Below are positions 32,205 to 34,906 of a DNA stretch of 34,906 nt, one piece after another. The notes below the pieces were generated by a model. That model was not told the DNA's origin, did no database searches, and saw nothing but the letters and a program-made list of their open reading frames with translations. The stretch covers positions 1 to 34,906 of the forward strand of contig QNYK01000007.1 in NCBI GenBank assembly GCA_003973385.1, in the 5' to 3' direction. Numbering within the stretch: position 1 is the first letter of the stretch; each line of letters opens with the position of its first letter. Position numbers and translations under genes: made by a program. The stretch is from Bacillota bacterium (GTDB lineage: Bacteria > Planctomycetota > UBA8108 > UBA1146).

Positions 32205-32594
32205 ATGTCAGATCAAGATCAGATTCAGAACGCTCTCGTGATGCTCATCGAGGGTTTCGAGGAGTTCCAGAAGGCACTTGAGGTCAAACACATCGGAATG
32301 GAAGTTGACGAAGACACGGACATCGAAAAGCTAGATGCTGAGAAGCTCGAGCAGATGGATCATGAATTTCACCAGGCGATGCTCATGACTCTCGAAAAGC
32401 TAAATGAAGAGAACAACATCGATATGCACGATGTCGGTGCAGTTGCATCCATCCTGCTCGATACCGTCGAGGAAGTAGCCCCCGAGCTTTTCCATGACGA
32501 CGATGACGAGGGCGATGGCAATGATGACGATGACAACGGAAACGATGGTAGTGGCAACGATGTGAATGCCGAAAAGCACGAGGCCGAGGCCTAG
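32205..32594 (+). CDS. Small acidic helical protein, unknown function
   Basis: 129 residues; GGAGGACAACAAC before the ATG is a strong ribosome site. A mostly helical, Glu-rich body (about 1-95) is followed by an Asp/Asn/Gly tail (DDDDEGDGNDDDDNGND). No Cys and no signal peptide. I do not recognise a family. The acidic tail could bind cations or basic partners, but this is speculation. The stop shares CTAG with the convergent SlyX-like gene. Confidence 0.75.
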   Translation: MSDQDQIQNALVMLIEGFEEFQKALEVKHIGMEVDEDTDIEKLDAEKLEQMDHEFHQAMLMTLEKLNEENNIDMHDVGAVASILLDTVEEVAPELFHDDDDEGDGNDDDDNGNDGSGNDVNAEKHEAEA

Positions 32595-32782
32595 AGAGCG
32601 TCGGTTCCCTGCTCTCCAGACCCTGTGTTCAGTTGCTGGATCAACGAGGCGATCCTCCCCTCTGCGGAGGTGAGGCGCCTCTCCATGTCGAGCAGTTCTT
32701 GCTTCAACTTCTCGTTATTTCGCTCCTGAAACGCAACCCTGAACTCCAGATCCTGCATCTCCTTTGAAGGATCATCGGCCAT
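32591..32782 (-). CDS. SlyX-like coiled-coil protein
   Basis: 63 residues from the ATG at 32782 (GGAAGGGGG before it). It is one continuous coiled coil: EMQDLEFRVAFQERNNEKLKQ, LLDMERRLTSAEGRIASLIQQ, then a short polar end. Length and the pattern of L/R/E heptads match the SlyX family (about 70 residues), whose role is not known. Longer upstream start codons lack a ribosome site. Confidence 0.72.
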   Translation of the reverse strand: MADDPSKEMQDLEFRVAFQERNNEKLKQELLDMERRLTSAEGRIASLIQQLNTGSGEQGTDAL

Positions 32783-32875
32783 GAGACCCCCTTCCAGGAT
32801 CGACCAGGTCAATACCTGGCACTGCACTGACTGCAGACCTGGCTGACCTGCTGGTCATGATCTTACATCCAAACA

Positions 32876-32919
32876 CGGAAATGAAAGGGCCCGGAAAGGT
32901 ATTGTACCTTCCCGGGCCC
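32876..32919 (-). terminator. Intrinsic terminator, leftward, for the HYR gene
   Basis: On the minus strand a 15-bp stem (GGGCCCGGGAAGGTA with TACCTTTCCGGGCCC, one G-U pair, 3-nt loop) is followed by TTTCATTT. It lies 26 bp after the stop of the HYR/dockerin-like gene. Confidence 0.88.
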
Positions 32920-32944
32920 AATCTCAATCGATGTCAGCGGCTGC

Positions 32945-34906
32945 TTACGGACAACCTCCGAAACTGTCGCAACCGAGGCCATCATCAGGGGTCATGTCGA
33001 TGCCGCACTGAAGCGGTCCCGGTGCCGGCGGAGGAGCACCGTTCTGGAACTGGTAGTTCAGCACGAAGATGATGTCCGAAATGTCATGGGCACCGTCATC
33101 GTTTGCGTCGGTGGCGTCAACACACCCGGACTGTGCGCCGCCCAGCATCAGTGCGTAGAGCATGAAGATCGCATCAGCAATGTCGACACCTGCATCCTCG
33201 TTGGCATCGCCGCGAAGGAACGAAGGCTCGCACTCATCGGGGATACTGTTGGCGTTGGTATCGAGGCTATCCATGTTCTCCAGGTCACACTCATCTGGCA
33301 CACCATTACCGTTACAGTCAACACTGGTCCCTCCGGAGAGATCGCAAGCGTCAGGTGAACCATTCTGGTTACAGTCGACATCGCACTCGTCAGGCACATC
33401 ATTGCCGTCACAGTCCTCCGAGATTCCAGAGGCCAGGTCACAGACATCCGGACTACCGTTGGCGTTACAATCCGCCTGGGGAACGGTGACCGTCACTGTT
33501 TGCAGGACTTCCGACGTGTTGCCATGGTTGTCGATACCGGTCCAGACGATGGTCGTCGTGCCGTGATCGAATGTGCCACTGGCATCGTCGGTGCCATTGA
33601 GGTTGTTGTAGAGATCAATGACAACACAGTTGTCGGTGATCGTCGGAGTCGGAATCGTCAGCGTTGCTATGCAGGTACCGACAGGTGCCGCTTCCGTGAT
33701 ATCGCCACTGGTTGTGATCGTCGGACCTTCATTGTCAGCTACCGTGATGATGAGCGTACCAGAGACAATGTTGCCATTCACATCGGACTGGGTAAACGAA
33801 ACCGTTGTCGTGCCGACCGGGAAGAAGTCCCCAGGAAGATGGCTGGTCACATACGCGCCAAGTGCACAGTTGTCACTCGCAGTCGGCGGCGTCCAGGAAG
33901 CGATCGCTCCACACTCTCCGGGATCCGTGTCCATCGACATGTCGGCCGGTAGATTATCGAAGGACGGGAACTCATCATCGATCACCGTGACCGTGAAGTT
34001 GTGCCGCGCAGTGTTACCGTGCAGATCCAACAGACTCATCGTCACCGTTGTAGTCCCGACATCGAAGTAGTCGCCTGAATTTGCACTACTGGTGAGATCG
34101 GCACTGCCGCAGTTATCACTGGTCACCGCACTTGGCCAGGTAGCCGTCGACCCACATTCGCCAGGCAGAGAACTGAGCGAGATATCGGCGGGAGCCGAAT
34201 CGAAGTCGGGAGCCTGATCGTCGGTGACGGTCACGTCGAAGGAGTAGCTGCTGCTGTTTCCAGCAGTGTCAGTGACGATGTAACTGACCGTGGTCGTACC
34301 AACATCGAAGAACTCGCCAGATGTGTGAGAACTGGTGGTGCCTTCACCCGGGCAGTTATCAGAACTGGTTGGCTCACTCCAGCTGACGCTGGCTCCACAC
34401 TGATCAGGATCATTGGTAGAGGACATCGATCCCGGCATTGCTGCCAGTTCCGGAGCCTCATTGTCAGTGACGGTGATCGTGAACGAGTGCGACGCAGAGT
34501 TACCGTTGATATCGTCCAGAGTCATGGTGACGGTCGTATCGCCCACCGGGAAACTCATTCCAGAGGAGTGCGATGAACCTGAACCCTGAATGCCGCAGTT
34601 ATCACTGGTCGTCGGATCTGACCATGTCGTAACCGCACTGCAGTTGCCAGGATCCGTATCGAGCGCCATGTCGCCAGGAGCAGAATCGAATACAGGCAGT
34701 TCGTCGTCAGTGATCGTGATATCGAAGGAGCCACTGCTGGAGAGCCCGTTGGCGTCATCCGAGGTGTAGGTCACCGTGGTCGTACCGACCGGGAAGTTCT
34801 CTCCTGGCTGGTGCGTGCTCGAGAGCGTGGCTCCCGGGCAGTTATCGGTGGTCGTCGGAGCCGCCCACATGATGGTCGCGCCACATGTACCCGCCTCAGC
34901 AGTTTG
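32945..34906 (-). CDS. Large secreted HYR-repeat protein with dockerin-like C-terminus (5' end beyond the window)
   Basis: The frame is open to the right edge; 653 residues are visible, and the N-terminus with its signal peptide is missing. Six HYR (hyalin-type, Ig-like) repeats of about 80 residues are present, each with a P-T-x-x-DNC start, FPVGTTTV-type strand and a DPGxCG end; the DNA shows matching repeats of about 240 bp. Then come Ca-binding-like repeats DCNxNGxPDxCDL (about four), a dockerin-like pair of EF-hand loops (ANEDAGVDIADAI, ANDDGAHDISDII) and a short Cys tail (CGIDMTPDDGLGCDSFGGC). It is an adhesive or matrix-type surface protein by analogy. The same C-terminal design is present in the protein at 1416-2840. 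Confidence 0.9.
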   Translation of the reverse strand, partial: QTAEAGTCGATIMWAAPTTTDNCPGATLSSTHQPGENFPVGTTTVTYTSDDANGLSSSGSFDITITDDELPVFDSAPGDMALDTDPGNCSAVTTWSDPTTSDNCGIQGSGSSHSSGMSFPVGDTTVTMTLDDINGNSASHSFTITVTDNEAPELAAMPGSMSSTNDPDQCGASVSWSEPTSSDNCPGEGTTSSHTSGEFFDVGTTTVSYIVTDTAGNSSSYSFDVTVTDDQAPDFDSAPADISLSSLPGECGSTATWPSAVTSDNCGSADLTSSANSGDYFDVGTTTVTMSLLDLHGNTARHNFTVTVIDDEFPSFDNLPADMSMDTDPGECGAIASWTPPTASDNCALGAYVTSHLPGDFFPVGTTTVSFTQSDVNGNIVSGTLIITVADNEGPTITTSGDITEAAPVGTCIATLTIPTPTITDNCVVIDLYNNLNGTDDASGTFDHGTTTIVWTGIDNHGNTSEVLQTVTVTVPQADCNANGSPDVCDLASGISEDCDGNDVPDECDVDCNQNGSPDACDLSGGTSVDCNGNGVPDECDLENMDSLDTNANSIPDECEPSFLRGDANEDAGVDIADAIFMLYALMLGGAQSGCVDATDANDDGAHDISDIIFVLNYQFQNGAPPPAPGPLQCGIDMTPDDGLGCDSFGGCP

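Noticed and set aside
1-34906. tRNA, rRNA, CRISPR arrays, insertion sequences, prophage
   Set aside because: Looked for T-loop-like GTTCGA motifs in the right context, spaced direct repeats and transposase motifs; none found outside coding sequence.

Overview
The window reads as part of a chromosome from a member of the Planctomycetota, probably a free-living (perhaps marine) lineage. This is inferred from gene content, not from a marker gene. The clues are two large secreted proteins with a dockerin-like, cysteine-containing C-terminus (FG-GAP repeats at 1416-2840, HYR repeats at 32945-34906), a three-repeat cysteine-rich metal-binding-type protein, a DUF3500 protein, and frequent GTG/TTG starts behind good Shine-Dalgarno sequences. 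Base composition is moderately GC-rich and fairly even. I see no insertion sequence, prophage, CRISPR array, tRNA or rRNA.

Layout. 1-1186 (minus): a heme oxygenase cut by the left edge and a 37-residue membrane protein. Each is preceded by a copy of the same structured leader. 1187-3065: hairpins, a 15-bp tandem repeat, a secreted FG-GAP/dockerin-like protein and a palindrome-bearing spacer. 3066-10215 (minus): a tight housekeeping operon transcribed tpiA-secG-yicC-gmk-rpoZ-coaC-coaB-ftsK, with several 4-nt overlaps and a plausible promoter at 10305-10333. 10487-17883 (plus, divergent): a stand-alone SecD P1-like protein, a BtpA-family protein, a gamma-carbonic anhydrase-like protein, tsaB, alr and a large AsmA-like membrane protein. 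17906-20167 (minus): a hybrid sensor kinase. 20525-25134 (plus): a DUF3500 protein, a fused FtcD, a secreted Gly/Ser/Asn-repeat protein and a double-ACT protein. 25171-25347 (minus): a strongly structured stretch ending in an intrinsic terminator, probably a non-coding RNA or structured 3' UTR. 25553-27444: a lipoprotein-type cytochrome c divergent from a TlpA-like thioredoxin whose first active-site Cys is encoded by TGA. 27449-32782: a glycosyltransferase, a patatin, small secreted proteins, an exo/endo-phosphatase family protein, the metal-binding-type repeat protein, an acidic small protein and a SlyX-like protein. 32945-34906: the HYR/dockerin-like giant, cut by the right edge.

The most notable observation is the UGPC thioredoxin-like gene (26347-27444). 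The reading frame runs straight through one TGA exactly where TlpA/ResA proteins have the first Cys of WCGPC. A 7-bp hairpin with a GGUC loop begins 24 nt after that TGA, with its loop 31 nt after it. This fits the published description of bacterial SECIS elements and predicts a selenoprotein. Second is the duplicated leader RNA (661-765 and 1085-1186): two hairpins keep their position while their paired bases change, upstream of unrelated genes, which suggests a shared cis-regulatory RNA. Third is the structured RNA at 25171-25347, with three UUCG-type loops on the minus strand. All three are readings by eye and need the stated searches or experiments.
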